Source: Imbricaverruca yamaguchii
Taxonomy: Eukaryota; Arthropoda; Thecostraca; Neoverrucidae
Direction: 5' to 3'
NCBI GenBank assembly: GCA_034440575.1
Contig: JAOTOL010001605.1
Location: 1,984,501-2,048,500 of the forward strand
DNA: 64,000 nucleotides
The position numbers were made by a program, and so were the translations under genes. Below, piece after piece: positions 1 to 11,489 of the stretch. Numbering within the stretch: position 1 is the stretch's first letter; the number at the start of each line of letters is the position of its first letter. The notes under the pieces were generated by a model that ran no database searches, had not been told where the DNA came from, and was given only the letters and a program-made list of their open reading frames with translations.

Positions 1-919
1 TTCATCTTGTCCCGGCCGATATACGCCAGTTTTTGCGTACCTACTTGGAAATGACCGGCGTATTGCTTAAAGTAAGAAAATTCTAAATCGGCCGACAACT
101 CTTCAAGTTAGGGGCCGTCAAAGTAAAAGCAATTCGCAGCGCCAGACCACAAAAATCGGCGCTGATGCGCTTCCCGTAAATTGGCAAAAGGGAACTGTTC
201 TTGACAACACTAGCGACTTGTTTGATGCATTTTGTTATGCTATGTAATTTATAAGTCATGTTAGGTCGCCGAGGTCAAGTCAGGTCAAGTTCATGACAGG
301 CTAATAGAACCAAACTTGGTCAACTGGAATGTTGTCAAAAATGCAAATGACTGTCATGCGATTGATGTCACTTTACACGTTACTCCCTACACATCCCGAG
401 ATCTACTGTTTGTTATTGTGTGCCTAAGCGATTCCATACTTTATTCATTTTTTTCACTCCTTTCTTTGCGAAGCCGATTGTGCCGAACCGCCCAACGGAG
501 CAGTCGGGTGAGCAGCCCGGTTCCGGTAACTGGAGCAGGTAATGACCTGCCAAAGTGCTCCTATATAGGTGACCTGAGGTCAAATGGCGGGTCTGGCATC
601 TGTATTGCATCATTAGTAATATCCAAAACATCATTAATGCCAATTTTGGAGCATTTAAGCACAATCACAGCGATCCATAACAATGACAAGCCAATCCACG
701 CAAAACCAGAAAATTTTGCTATTTTGACCTCATTTGACCTTGAAGATATTGACCTAAGGTCATGAAATGTGCACACAATAGAGTTCACTATCGTGCCCAT
801 CCACCCTGCGAATTTCGTTGCTCTAGCCTCAGTAGGAGCCGAGATCGTAGGGGGGCGGAATCCGTCCCCCCCCCCTTCAGTGCGCGTAATTTTCCGAGGC
901 CCTCCAGGGCGCGTGTTAA
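1..919. mobile_element. TTAA-flanked inverted-repeat element, copy A (left end outside window)
   Basis: This stretch is collinear with 35700-36702 (copy C) almost throughout, so both are copies of one dispersed element. It ends in CCCTCCAGGGCGCGTG followed by TTAA at 916-919, the reverse complement of the left end seen in copies B and C. The left terminus lies before the window. I see no transposase; the open frames inside are short and not conserved between copies, so this looks like a non-autonomous element of about 1.06 kb. A TTAA target is typical of the piggyBac superfamily, but that assignment is inference. The body carries clustered AGGTCA half-sites at 263-293 and everted pairs at 570-582 and 750-762. 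Confidence 0.8.
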
Positions 920-1305
920 AAATAACTGTCCAACCATCCGTATTTACATACTTGCGAATAAGCCTATTCCCTGAACAGACCTAGTTTATATAGCCCAGTG
1001 TCTGTGTGTTTTATGCTGATTTGTCCGTCTCGAAAATCAATCGCAAAGTCGAATATGGTGCCATATGGCACATGTGAAGTTAGTCAGCCACATGTGTGTT
1101 AGTCACAATCGTACTTCACTCTCGCTTAACGTCCTAGTATTTTCCCACTTTCACCTAGACCTATGTAGTAGTGTGTGTGTTGAACGTGCCCACCTGTATG
1201 AGCCACCCCCGAGTGGGCACCCTTGTGACCATCTTGGTACATGTCGGATGAGCATTATGTCCTTGCAGATTGATTTCAGATCTAATATTACACTATTCCT
1301 TTCAG

Positions 1306-1782
1306 AGGGAGAGTGACGCTGTCCTGGAGTGGGTGAGGTCCGGAAAATCCATTCATGTCATGCGAGATCATCCAATGCACGCTGTCAGCATTCTCGCCGG
1401 CGCGTGGGGTGCCTGGAACCACCACCGCGACATCTACCGACCAGTAATAAAACGTCTAGTTGCCGCGCATGGCGCCGCAGTGGGACAACGCGACCAGCGC
1501 TGGGGTGAAGACCAGTTCCTGCTCGACAAGCTGGTCTACCTTCCGGCGGCTGCACGTGACGACGTCCTCGAACACGACAGCTACTTCTGCGGCCAGTTCG
1601 GCCGCTCCCGCCCGTTTCCGAGTCGTCGAGACCTGGCGACCTACCCTCACTTCGTCGGCGATCGGGTGATCCTGCGCGATTTCAGAAGCGAGCGCCAGAC
1701 GCAAGAAGATTGGCTGTTCTATATACGCCAGTGTCCGCTCAGATGCAGGCCGAAGCAACACTTGGACTGGCTGTGGTGCTGA
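1306..1782 (+). CDS. Terminal coding exon, conserved protein of unknown function (possibly glycosyltransferase-like)
   Basis: An acceptor with a pyrimidine-rich tract ends in ttcag at 1301-1305, and the frame then runs open for 158 codons to TGA at 1780-1782. The codons are GC-ending and coding-like, unlike the flanks. The peptide starts RESDAVLEWVRSGKSIHVMR and carries ordered motifs: MRDHP (about residue 19 of the exon), AGAWGAWN, a DQ-FLL segment, LEHDSYFC, then RPFPSRR and FVGDRV. I recall this spacing (MRDHP, G-WG, DQ-FL, HDS, FP-R, FVG) from uncharacterised animal and bacterial proteins that look glycosyltransferase-like; that is memory, not a search. Earlier exons should lie before the window. 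A retrocopy or a gene fragment stranded among repeats is possible, but the frame is intact. An alternative ATG at 1270 lies in the presumed intron. Confidence 0.7.
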   Translation, partial: RESDAVLEWVRSGKSIHVMRDHPMHAVSILAGAWGAWNHHRDIYRPVIKRLVAAHGAAVGQRDQRWGEDQFLLDKLVYLPAAARDDVLEHDSYFCGQFGRSRPFPSRRDLATYPHFVGDRVILRDFRSERQTQEDWLFYIRQCPLRCRPKQHLDWLWC

Positions 1783-1921
1783 GCTGACTTCGAAGTGTAT
1801 CATCAACAAATTATCGGCTCTCAACACTGGATGTCTTGTAGAAAGAAGACCTCCGGTGCATAGGATAGAAGAAAGCAGTAAACGATAGACAAAGACAAAG
1901 GCGTATATGCAGGCCATCCAC

Positions 1922-1927
1922 AATAAA
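1922..1927 (+). promoter_or_regulatory. Possible polyadenylation signal of the 1306-1782 exon
   Basis: An AATAAA hexamer lies 140 bp after the stop codon, which would give a short 3' UTR. The hexamer is common by chance in AT-rich DNA, so this is only a positional argument. Confidence 0.3.
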
Positions 1928-2130
1928 CTCGTGGCTATTACAGACTATTGTCGAGTATTAAAACAGATTCCACAGGAAAAAAGGCTGTCACAGGCGCACA
2001 TAGAAACATATAGCAATTCCTCACACAGCGGCGCAGAAAGCGTCGGCAAGTACCGTAATTATGATAAGAATTCAGCAAGTATGATGATAAGTCAGCAAGT
2101 ACAGGTCAATCTGCCTGGTCCCATGCACAA

Positions 2131-2553
2131 ATGCCGCCTAAAGCGACCACCAAACGTGGGAACTGGCAGTTTCCTCAGTTCGTATGGCAGTTCATTATGC
2201 AGGGCAGGGCCTCTGGGACACGTATAAGTCCCGATCCTGACGGCATTCTCCTGTCCTCAGGGATCTTTAAGAGGAAGTGCCTTATTCTCGGTGACTTTAA
2301 TCTAAAAGGTTATGAAAATGCTGGTGTTGGCTCCCCATCATGCAAAATGTTCAGGAAATGCCTTGAAGAGGACCTGTTCTTACACCATTTTGTATCGGAA
2401 CCTACCAGGCATGGTTCATTCTTGGACCTTGTATTCTCGGATTTAAGTGACTTGGTTCAAGACTTGACTGTAGGCGAAACTCTGGGAAAAAGTGACCATA
2501 ACATAGTTAGATTCAAGGCACATGTAGGGAAATTATCAAGGATAATTTGGTAA
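2131..2553 (+). pseudogene. LINE endonuclease (EEP-type), C-terminal fragment
   Basis: The frame contains GDFN (about 2290), then EPTRHGSFLDLVFSD and GKSDHNIV. This is the order of the metal-binding, DNA-contact and catalytic Asp-His motifs at the C-terminal end of apurinic-type endonucleases in jockey/CR1 LINEs, which nick target DNA to prime reverse transcription. The N-terminal half (the catalytic Glu and the first Asn motifs) is missing. The coding similarity starts near 2265, so the first 45 codons of the open frame are probably not part of the protein. The frame is lost around 2553, and the following segment continues in another frame. Confidence 0.75.
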
Positions 2554-4760
2554 AGGTTCCAAATTTCAACAGAGCAGACTTTAACGGCATGAGAGCGGCT
2601 TTAAGTGCCATCAGATGGGAAGAAGAATTCTCCAATTTAAATGCCTGTGAAATGTGGGAAAAGTTCAAATTTTACTTAAAGGAAACTCAGATTAGACATG
2701 TCCCCCAAAAGCAAAGACGCAAAAGGAAGGTAGGAAAGCCAGCATGGTTTACACCAGACGTGATAAAAGCAATTAGGGCTAAGAAAGCTGCATTTAGGTT
2801 TTTAAAGAAGCCTCAAATGTCATTAATCTAAAGGCGTATCGAAAAGCTAGAGACACTGTGAAGCAAAAACCAGAGCAGCAAAGCGAGCAAAGGAACTGGA
2901 TTTAGCTAGAAACTGTAATGGGGACAGTAAAAGTTCTTTAGTTTCTACAAGATGAGTAAAGTTTCTAGCACAATTGGTCCACTGGAAGTAAACGGGACTA
3001 CATTGGGTGAGGATAGTGAGATGGTTGAGGAGCTGAGCAAGCAGTTCAAATCAGTGTTTACATTGGAAGATATGACCAATCTACCGACCGTACACCATAG
3101 TTCAGTTACATGGGATCTGACAAATGATGTTGATTTCATTGGTAGTGATGTTGTTTACAATCATATCAGGAAAATAAAGCCAAATAAGGCAGCAGGACCT
3201 GATGATATTTATGCTAGGGTGTTGCGGGAAACTGAAAAGGAACTGGCATTTCCACTTAGTATAATATTTTGTAGATCAGTTTCACATAATGAAATTCCAA
3301 CCGATTGGAAAAGGGCAAATGTAGTTCCTATTTTCAAGAAAGGAGAAAGAGGGAAAGTTGAAAACTATAGGCCAATAAGTCTCACATCCCTAGTCTGCAA
3401 GGTACTGAATCAATTATCAAGGATAGAATAGTTAGTTATCTGGAAGGTAGCAGATTGATTCAAGATACTCAACATGGATTTAGAAAAGGACGATCGTGTC
3501 TCACAAACCTCTTGGACTTTTTGAACTTCGCCACAGAACAATTTGATCAGGGAAATCAGGTTGATGTAGCATATCTTGACTTTAGTAAGGCCTTTGACAA
3601 GGTACCCCATAAACGGTTAATGATACAGCTTCAGTCCCATGGTATTGCAGGTAGCATCTTAAAATGGATAGAGTTGTGGCTTTCAGATAGACAGCAAAGA
3701 GTGATGCTAAATGGTACAAAGTCATCATGGCAAAATGTTCTTAGTGGAGTCCCCCAGGGGTCAGTACTAGGGCCATTACTGTTCATTATATTTGTAAATA
3801 ACATTGAAAGTGGCCTAAGCAGTAAAGTTTTGAAATTTGCAGATGATTTGAAGGTCTTTAGGGCAATAACAGGTCAGGATGAGCATATCTCGCTGCAAAA
3901 GACTTAGACGAACTTGTGAAGTGGTCCGAAGAATGGCAAATGAAATTTAACTTTGATAAGTGCAAAATCATGCATGTAGGTAAGCAGCATATGAAGGCTC
4001 CATACTTGATGGGTGGCCAAGTGCTATCAGTGACTCAACAGGAGAAGGATTTAGGTGTTATTCTAAACACAAAATTGGGGGCATCAGAGCAGACCAAGGA
4101 AGCCAGGAAGAAGGCACTGAGAATGCTCGGGGCAATAAATAGGAATGTATCATACAGAAGTGAGGAAGTGATCAGGAAGCTCTACTGTGCATACGTCAGG
4201 CCATATTTGGAATACTGCATCCAAGCTTGGTCTCCTAACTATGAAAAGATTGTTGGCTTTTAGAGAGAGTACAAAGAGGGCTACAAAAATGGTTAATGGC
4301 ATAAGCAACCTGGCATATGAGGAAAGATTGAAGAAATTGAATATGTTTTCACTTAGATATAGAAGGCTGAGATCTCATCGAGGTCTTTAAATTTGTCAAT
4401 GGTCTGGAGAGGGGATACCTTGGGGAAATGTTTCAATTTAACAGAAATGATGCAATTAGAGGTCATAAATTCAAAATTAAAATTAACCACAGCAGAACAA
4501 GGTTAAGGCAAACTTTCTTCACAAACAGGGTAGTGGAACACTGGAACCAGCTGCCAGAAAACATCGTCAGTAGCAGCACATTGAACATCTTTAAAAACAG
4601 CATAGACAATCATTATAAGAATAGGGCTTGCTTTTCAGTATTACAGGGAGGGCTGATTGGCAGATTTGGTGGGCAACTGGTTCAGTGTACAGAGTGCAAC
4701 CAAGAAGGGCCCTCGTGGCTCAGAGTTGCACTAATCTTTTATGTCTTTATGTCTTTATCA
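2250..4760 (+). mobile_element. CR1/jockey-like non-LTR retrotransposon, 5'-truncated and decayed
   Basis: This is one element read through successive frames: endonuclease C-terminal half, linker, reverse transcriptase, and a conserved C-terminal tail. The first recognisable block is the endonuclease GDFN motif at about 2290. The 3' end finishes in two to three copies of an 8-bp unit (TTTATGTC, 4738-4760). Short tandem 3' repeats instead of poly-A are a hallmark of CR1-type LINEs. At least five frame breaks separate the domains, so the copy cannot be active. It lies about 470 bp downstream of the terminal exon at 1306-1782. Confidence 0.85.
2952..4620 (+). pseudogene. LINE reverse transcriptase, frameshifted
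   Basis: RT blocks appear in the expected order: KIKPNKAAGPDDI (about 3170-3210), NYRPISLTS, HGFRKGRSC, YLDFSKAFDKVPHKRL (about 3570-3620), GVPQGSVLGPLLF (about 3750) and FADDLKVF (3836-3860). The catalytic aspartates (DFSKAFD and FADD) are intact. The frame changes near 3405, near 3905, near 4258 and near 4385, and each shift continues the same protein in a new frame. The tail NRVVEHWNQLPENIV (about 4527-4571) is the conserved C-terminal motif of this LINE group. It encodes the polymerase that would copy LINE RNA at a nicked target, but it is now a dead copy. Confidence 0.85.
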
Positions 4761-4924
4761 GACACGTGAGGCGCTCAATATGCCTAAAAAGCGTTGGAGA
4801 AGCAAAGAAGGTACTTTGGGGCTTCTGTTATCAATTTCATTTCTAGGCAGGCTGTGATGAATGGGAGCTTATTCCTGATCACAACGTTAAATGGCATTTG
4901 TTTAGGAGAACGGGTCGTCAACAA

Positions 4925-5650
4925 ACAGCCACAGACTAGATGAGATCATTAACTTTGCCACTAGAGTCGTGTCAGGTCTACGAAAATTTGATCATATTTC
5001 TGATGCCCGTAGAGAGTTTGGTCTCCTCACCGCAGCTGATCTGCATCTATTTCATAGCCTCATTTTGCTCCACAAGATCATTCTGACGGGTAAGCCTACG
5101 CACATTGCCGGTCAAATCACTGCAAACTCTACCCTGCGAAAACGTCACACACGTGCAGACGACCACCTGCACCTGTCAGCCATACACAGAGAGGCTGGCC
5201 GAAGGAGATTTCTCTACTCGTCTGTCTTCCACTATAACACACTTCCAACTGAACATCGAAGCTGTCTAACTTCAAGAAGCATGCGCTAGCGTATCTCCAT
5301 GAACAGCACTAGTCACACACAAAAAAAACTTACGTAATGGATATGTATACACTATGAAGTCACCTTTAGGCCATCGCTTTCCTATCACTTTTACAAACCA
5401 CTCGTTTATGGCTCGTGTCGCAAGCACGGTGTGTACAGTGCAGTAATACGGGTATTGTATTATGTTGGTGTACGAATGTTTGTTCCGCATCTGCTCCCAC
5501 TACTGACCACAAATCTATCCTTTCTCTGTAAATATCTGTGAGTGATACCCAGACTATACCAGCTATACCAGAGTTGTACCAGTTATACATAATAGCCACT
5601 ACACGTGGAGGGCATGTATTGTCAAATAAATAAATAAAATAAATAAATAT
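4925..5650 (+). mobile_element. Second non-LTR retrotransposon, 3' fragment
   Basis: The peptide at 4940-5280 (VVSGLRKFDHISDARREFG, later HREAGRRRFLYSSVFHYNTLP) matches the extreme C-terminal domain that follows the RT of a different LINE lineage from the 2250-4760 element. A non-coding stretch then leads to a (TAAA)n-like tail at 5622-5650, as expected for a LINE 3' UTR. Only the last fraction of the element is present, which fits 5' truncation during target-primed reverse transcription. It sits directly after the first LINE in the same orientation. I did not find a clear target-site duplication. Confidence 0.65.
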
Positions 5651-6119
5651 ATGCAAAGTTATGTTCAGTTCGGGTAGATTGGATTTGTAGATGCGTGCCG
5701 GATCATGAAGGCCATTTCCGTCGCCTTTTAAGCGAATGTGTTTTTCGAGCAAAACTGAGGAAACTGTAGATTTACGTTCAGGGAGTTTTACGTTATAGGT
5801 GTGTTATAATGTGTGTTTTATGCTTTAGGTGCTGCGGATGGGAGTTGGGTGGAGGGCATCTCCAAGATGTCTAAGTGGTTTTCGTTTTACTTTCTTCCTC
5901 CCCAAGATAAGTTGTAGCTGGAGTAGGTGGGTGGGGGGGGGGGTGATTTTGGAGTGACAAGAAAATTGATTTTGTCAGGGTACCGGCATCAGCCTTCTCT
6001 TGTCGAAGAATGCCGACGGGTCTTCACCGTGCGGACAACAAGGTAATTGTCCACACCGCCTGTTACGCCGGCCGCCGCGTGTTAGTTGTTAGTAGAGGTC
6101 TAGTCCAAGCATGCCATGC

Positions 6120-6440
6120 AGGGTTGTCAGTGGGGTTGGTACGGTGTTTGGCAATTCGGCTCATCTACGTCTGCTATACCTCTGGGTAGCAGTTTTACGT
6201 CATGATTTGGAAGGTAAGGTAGCAGTTTTACGTCATGACTCATCTAAGTCCGATGGCCCCCGTGGGTAGTCGTTTTACGATATGTTATTTTTCTTCCTTC
6301 GTTTTTCTCAAGCAAGTCGGCTCATCTACGTCCGGCGGCACCGCTTGGTAACTATTTATCACTAATTGAAAAGCAAATTGGCTCATGTACGTTCGACACC
6401 ATTCAGGATGGCTATTTGCGTGTGTCCTGCTAGTGAATCG
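6120..6440. repeat. Degenerate tandem repeat around 'gctcatctacgt' and 'cagttttacgtcat'
   Basis: Phrases of the type CGGCTCATCTACGTC and GTAGCAGTTTTACGTCATG recur four to five times with variable spacing (about 35-85 bp) and many substitutions. I see no coding potential. This could be an old minisatellite or the inside of an unrecognised element. Confidence 0.4.
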
Positions 6441-6605
6441 CAGGCATGCATTGCGTGTTGAAGTGAGTGATGTAATGTGGTGTTTCGTGGTGGTGTGATG
6501 TCTACAGAGCTCCTGCTAGTTTTATTATAGCGCACATGTATTCAAATAGCAATTAAAGGAGTGATGAGCGCTTGTATCCCAGACGTGATGGAGGCGATAG
6601 GACGA

Positions 6606-6606
<1 letters not shown>

Positions 6607-6641
<35 letters not shown>
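6607..6641. repeat. (CT)n microsatellite
   Basis: About 17 uninterrupted CT units. Confidence 0.95.
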
Positions 6642-6645
<4 letters not shown>

Positions 6646-6808
6646 GCAGAAGGCCCCAACTGGCTGTCTTTGAGCGTTACAGCTACTGCAGTCTTGCAGG
6701 ATGTGGACGCCTATGTTTAATGTGACGCTACAGGTGTTGCAGTGAGTTGTTGTATATTGGTCATCCTCTAGTTGAGGCTGTGTTAGTTTTGTGCAACCAG
6801 TTCTTAGT

Positions 6809-8170
6809 CTAGTGAGGATGACTTTCTGTTGTCGGTGAGATTGATTTGATGTGTTTGTTCCATGTGCTTACCGTTGGTTTGATATTGTGGGTATGGTTGA
6901 ATTTGTGCTGTGTCCATGTGTTCCAATTATGCTGACGTATGTGACGTTGTAATAGTACATTGCAATAATCCACTGAATATTCCATACTGTGGTAATTGTT
7001 CAATGCTAAGGCTTGCTTTGCGAGCTGATCTGCTTCTTCGTTACCCGGGACGTTGGCGTCGCCTAGTATCCGGCAGAATAAATAGTCCTTGCTAACGCTA
7101 TAGGCCACGATTTGTTGAATTCTGTCAACGACTGGATATGGAGAGTCGTGACTGCTGCTGTTCGACTGAAGGACGGATTTGGAATCTGAGTAAATCACTA
7201 CGTTTCTAGCTTTTCACTTCATGGGGATGGAGATAGCGGACAGAATGGCCAGTGCTTCAGCGATGTAGATGGAGAAGTTAACCGGTACACGTCTGAAAAT
7301 CCTAAGGCCAGATCCAGTGATGCCGGTTCCTACCTAGACCTCAAGTTTGACCCATCTGTGAATGCGAGTGTTTTGCGATTGTCATCATCCGCGAATGTGT
7401 AGAAAATGCCAAGAATTTCCGACGATATGATCGGTTTCATTTTCGGGAACACTCAACCTTTGGTTGACTGAGGGTCCAGAATGGCCTAGTGGGCAGTCGA
7501 GCTGCGGTAGTTGGCATTGTGAGGTTAAAATTTGATAGAGTCGTGATACTTTGAACACTCTGTGGTGGAAGTTTGCGCCCAAATCGATTCTTGTCGTATC
7601 TATCAGGCGTAAAGCAGCACTGTGCCGGGTGATTTTTGATGGATTTGATTTTGATGTGATAGTGGCATAGCTGTTGTGTCCTAAAATAGAGTGGAGTCGT
7701 GTTTGAGTCTACTAGAAGATCGGCTGTGTGACGCTGATGGTTCCTCTGGCTGTTCTGATCCAGTTGTTTTGGATGATTTCCAACTTTTTGTTCTGGCTTT
7801 TGAAATGGCTGCAAAGATCCGCCGAATGCTGTTGCATTCAAGGATGGGTCGTATGATTGATTTCAAGAGTCGTAGTAGTGTTTTCCTGTCTCCGCCCCAG
7901 TCGGTGTCTGCAAGTGCACGGAGCACGTTGACTCGATTTGCGTATCCATTCGAGATGGATGTGCAGTGTTGTGAAACTAAGTTTTCGTCCATATGTATTA
8001 CTAAGGACTTGAAACGTTTTATCTGCTCAATGGCTTTGCCATCGATTTTATGTACTTCTGTGGGCGTGAGGCGGAGACTATATGTGACTGTGGCCGGTTG
8101 TTTTGTGGACTATGTGAAGCCCCACGCTTTGCACCACTTTTCGATATGGTCTAGAGCTGTTTGAATGGTT
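6809..8170 (-). pseudogene. Non-LTR retrotransposon remnant: RT C-terminus, connector and RNase H (I/Nimb-like)
   Basis: Read on the minus strand, the segment at 8160-7990 gives HIEKWCKAWGF, the start of the post-palm region. It is followed by RVNVLRALADTDWGGDRKTL and IIRPILECNS (about 7940-7820), typical of the thumb of RT-plus-RNase-H LINEs. Further on, an RNase H domain shows LAFTDGSN (about 7370-7350, first catalytic Asp), a helix ending IAEALAILSAI, and VIYSDSKSVLQS (about 7200, second Asp). The last block is ILGDANVPGNEEADQLAKQA, where the usual GH of the catalytic loop reads GD. Several stops and shifts interrupt the frame. The polymerase active-site part is absent, so only the 3' part of the element survives. 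The family is assigned from the RNase H and thumb motifs. Confidence 0.75.
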
Positions 8171-8596
8171 TGCTCAGCTTTTAGCAAGTATTTTCAGTGC
8201 TTCAATATTTGGGCTTCAGGGAGAATGGCTGGAAAAATGGATGACGGCGATGAGTTTCGTTGTTTTGCAGACGTGGTGCTTTTGCCGTTTTTGCAGGGCT
8301 GGACACCACTGGTCTTTTCATTTTCTACTTCAAGTTGGTTTGCGTTGTAAATTGTTCACATAATGATTGTGCTTGCATAAGTTCCACAGTGCCGAGCACA
8401 TCAATGCAACGATATAAAATCTTCTGTTTCATAGACTTCCCACAGTGCATGACTTCGTGAGAATAGTTGTACCTACTATGTATATACAACTGAATCATCT
8501 CCACCGTGCAGAGCACACCAATGCAACAATAAAAAACCTTGCCTCGCATATATGTCCCATAGTAAAAGACTTCCCGATAATAATTGTACCCACTCT

Positions 8597-9766
8597 GTGT
8601 ATTAGCTTGTGTCGGGAATTTTCAAAGTGGTGTCATCAAAAACGGCTGCTGTTTTTATTTTGGCTTGACATGTGCCTAACAATTTGGCATGCAAATTAGA
8701 TCATTGGGCAATCGGCATTTTTTCTCAAAATGCGTTTAAAAAAGACTGTTTTCGGCGTTCGGCGCCATATTGGCTGTGAGAACCAATCCAGATAAGTCGG
8801 TCAAATAGTACCCCTTTTTGATCGTCTCGACGAGCTGAGACGATTGAAACAACGCAGTACTGTCGAAAAAAATCGATGGTTAAGAAAATATCGGCTAAAT
8901 ATATCTTCTAATACACCAGCAAAGGTGCATTTCGGGGCATACAAGGAACTCTGAGGTTTAAACAAGTAAAAATGATGACACAGCCGCGGTTTCTGCACTT
9001 ACTCATTTGAAAACTTAAGCATCGCTCACTGGGCATATAAATATAGACAAAGCTTCATATTTGTTCGCTGTTTGAACTACATAGCAGCATGATTGAGGGA
9101 GGCTGCTTTATACGCGTGTGCATCACATACCAAATACCTACCCATTCGTTGCATGTTGAGGCATTCAGATAGCCTCTTCACATCACATTCAGACGAAAAT
9201 CAGGTACGTACAGATACGTAGGTATTTGGTATGTGATTCACATGCGTGAATAAAGCAGCCTCCCTCAATCATGCTGCTATGTAGTTCAAACAGCGAACAA
9301 ATATGAAGCTTTGTCTATATTTATATGCCCAGTGAGCGATGCTGAAGGTTTCAAGTGAGTAAGTGCAGAAACCACGGTTCTATCATTATTTTTACTTGTT
9401 TAAACACCTGAGTTTCTTGCATGCACTCGAAGTTGACATTTCCTGATGTATTTAGAAGACATAAGATAGCCGATATTTTCTTAACCATCGATTTTTCGAC
9501 AATATTACGTTGTTTCAATCGACTCATCTTGTCGAGGCGATCAAAAAGAGGTACTATTGGATCCACTTATCTGGATTGGTTCTCTCAGCCAATATGGCGC
9601 CGAATGCCGAAAACAGTCTTTTTCAAACGCATTTTGAGAAAAAAAATCCGATTACCCAGTGATCTAATTTTTATGCCAAATTGTTAGGCACATATCATGG
9701 CAAAATAAAAACAGTAGCCGTTTTTGATGACATCACTTTGAAAACTATCGACACAGGCTACTGTGT
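8597..9766. mobile_element. Long inverted-repeat (foldback-like) element, arms about 545 bp
   Basis: The left arm (about 8597-9142) and right arm (about 9218-9766) are reverse complements at roughly 85-90 percent by eye, separated by about 75 bp. Matching landmarks are the ATTCGGCGCCATATTGGCTG block, the ATCGATGGTTAAGAAAATATCGGCT block, and the GTAGTTCAAACAGCGAACAAATATGAAGC block near the centre. There is no coding capacity. The structure suits a foldback or MITE-type DNA element. If transcribed it would form a long hairpin. I could not define a clean target-site duplication. Confidence 0.8.
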
Positions 9767-10142
9767 ATACTCTGTGTATACAGTCAACGGTATTGACTAT
9801 GGGTGGCCTCCAGCTAGTGTTTCCTATTAGTTTGTCCGGCTTACCTTTCACCCATGAACATAAATGTGTACCCTTCCAGCTACCGATTCTGCATCTGCAT
9901 CTCTTGAAGAACTTAGAACGTCAACTGGATCCGTTGCGGGCACCATTGTTTGGTTGGTGCGTACCGTTCTTGTGTGTTGCGCCCGGAGACATTCGTCGTC
10001 GGCGGCTGACGTTTTAACCCGGTTGAGATTCTCGGGTCACGTGATTGTGTTGCAGACCACACGAGTCAGCCGATGTGGCTGCTGCTGTCTTATGCACACT
10101 ACAGCTTTTCTGTTTGGCACTGGAGTATGCAGAGAACCACGC

Positions 10143-10285
10143 AGGTGGTTCATGTTGCCAGACGAGTCCCATGTTGCTAGACGTGTCCCATGTTGCCAGA
10201 CATGTTTCATGGTGCCAGACATGTCTCATGTCCGTGTCAACATGTCCCGTACCATGTCTCGTGGTGCGGGACATGTCGAGCGGCG
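10143..10285. repeat. Degenerate tandem repeat, about 20-bp unit built on CATGTTGCCAGAC
   Basis: Six to seven imperfect units of the form CATGTTGCCAGACATGTCC follow each other, and each half is close to a palindrome (ACATGT). Open frames on both strands here are a by-product of the repeat. Confidence 0.7.
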
Positions 10286-11196
10286 GCCGAGAATGTGGTC
10301 TGTGGCCATTATAGATTTGGCGTTAACCTTTGTAACCACATCAATTTTCAGTTATATTTTCATTATTATTTCTTACTTAGATGGAAGAAAAACGTCAGTC
10401 GCTTCCACTCATTGTACTTATATTACCTGGTACCGTAGCTAAAGTGCTCAATAATGTATTCCACATCGATAAAAGTAGGACTAGTGATCTTTATTCCCAG
10501 GGGTTGGGGACATTGGGCTAGTGTCGCTAGGATGCCGTAGAAACTATCAGCTCGATCTTACAAACATTACATGTGCTCGTCACTGCCGGAAACAAACATC
10601 CACCAATAATTTCGGTTTGTTGATTTTAAAGCAACTTATTAGTGCTCTCCAAGCCGGGGGTTACAGGGAGCCCCGCCCTCAGCCTCAGGTTTTTCCTGTA
10701 TGGCAACCGAATGAATAAAAGCACTTTCAATATGTTTTCGACATCTGTTTTGCATACCTGATGAAATTTTAGCTCAAATTCATGAAAGGGCATTGACCCG
10801 GAACGGTTCAAACAGAGTAAGTTCCCAAATCTACAGAATGTCGTCATTCAGAGTAGTTACAGCACGTCAATACCAAACACAGATGACGTTGTTTCATCAA
10901 GACCAACAGCCTTCTCGCTCGAAATTGCAATTAATTTCAAGGTTGCTAACCTGAGGTCAGATAGATGCACACATTTTTGTACCACATTTGCATGGGGAAA
11001 ATTGATTCTGAGGTACTCATTCCAGCCGAAAATGATAAGGAACTGCAATAAGCGCATTGTGTGGAAGTGTGTGTCCAAGGTCTATGAAATAATGTCAGGT
11101 CAAATATGCTTAATATTCTACGCAATGCATTTGATTTAAGATGTTTAATACAGATTACAATCGCACAAGATGATATATTCGAAACAAATGAACACG

Positions 11197-11228
11197 AACG
11201 TTTCGACTTTATGCCTTTATCAGGGTGA
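11197..11228 (-). ncRNA. Hammerhead-ribozyme-like core next to the Penelope-like remnant
   Basis: The minus strand reads CTGATAA, then GGC-ATAAA-GTC (a 3-bp stem II with a 5-nt loop), then GAAACGTT. This is the order CUGAUGA, stem II, GAAA, short stem III found in the hammerhead ribozymes that Penelope-like elements carry in their terminal repeats. The core heptamer has one change (G to A). It lies about 500 bp downstream, in the same orientation, of the Penelope GIY-YIG remnant, which supports the reading. The mutated core means it is probably inactive. Confidence 0.5.
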
Positions 11229-11489
11229 CAAGTACGATATCAAACAAAAATATATGAAACAGTGTTTTACATTTTTCGATCCACACGTGACACTAGATCT
11301 TCTACCTACCAAAGGTTGGCGAAAGACACACAGACGAAATATCCAAAAGCACATGCACACAAACGTAGAAGTATCAATCAGTCGTTGGTAATCAACATCC
11401 AGCTTGTAGTCAACGAGGAGATTGCGCCTGTGGCGTCGACGTAACATTCCTATAGGGCGTTATTAGCTTTTGTGACCTAGATGCGTGTG

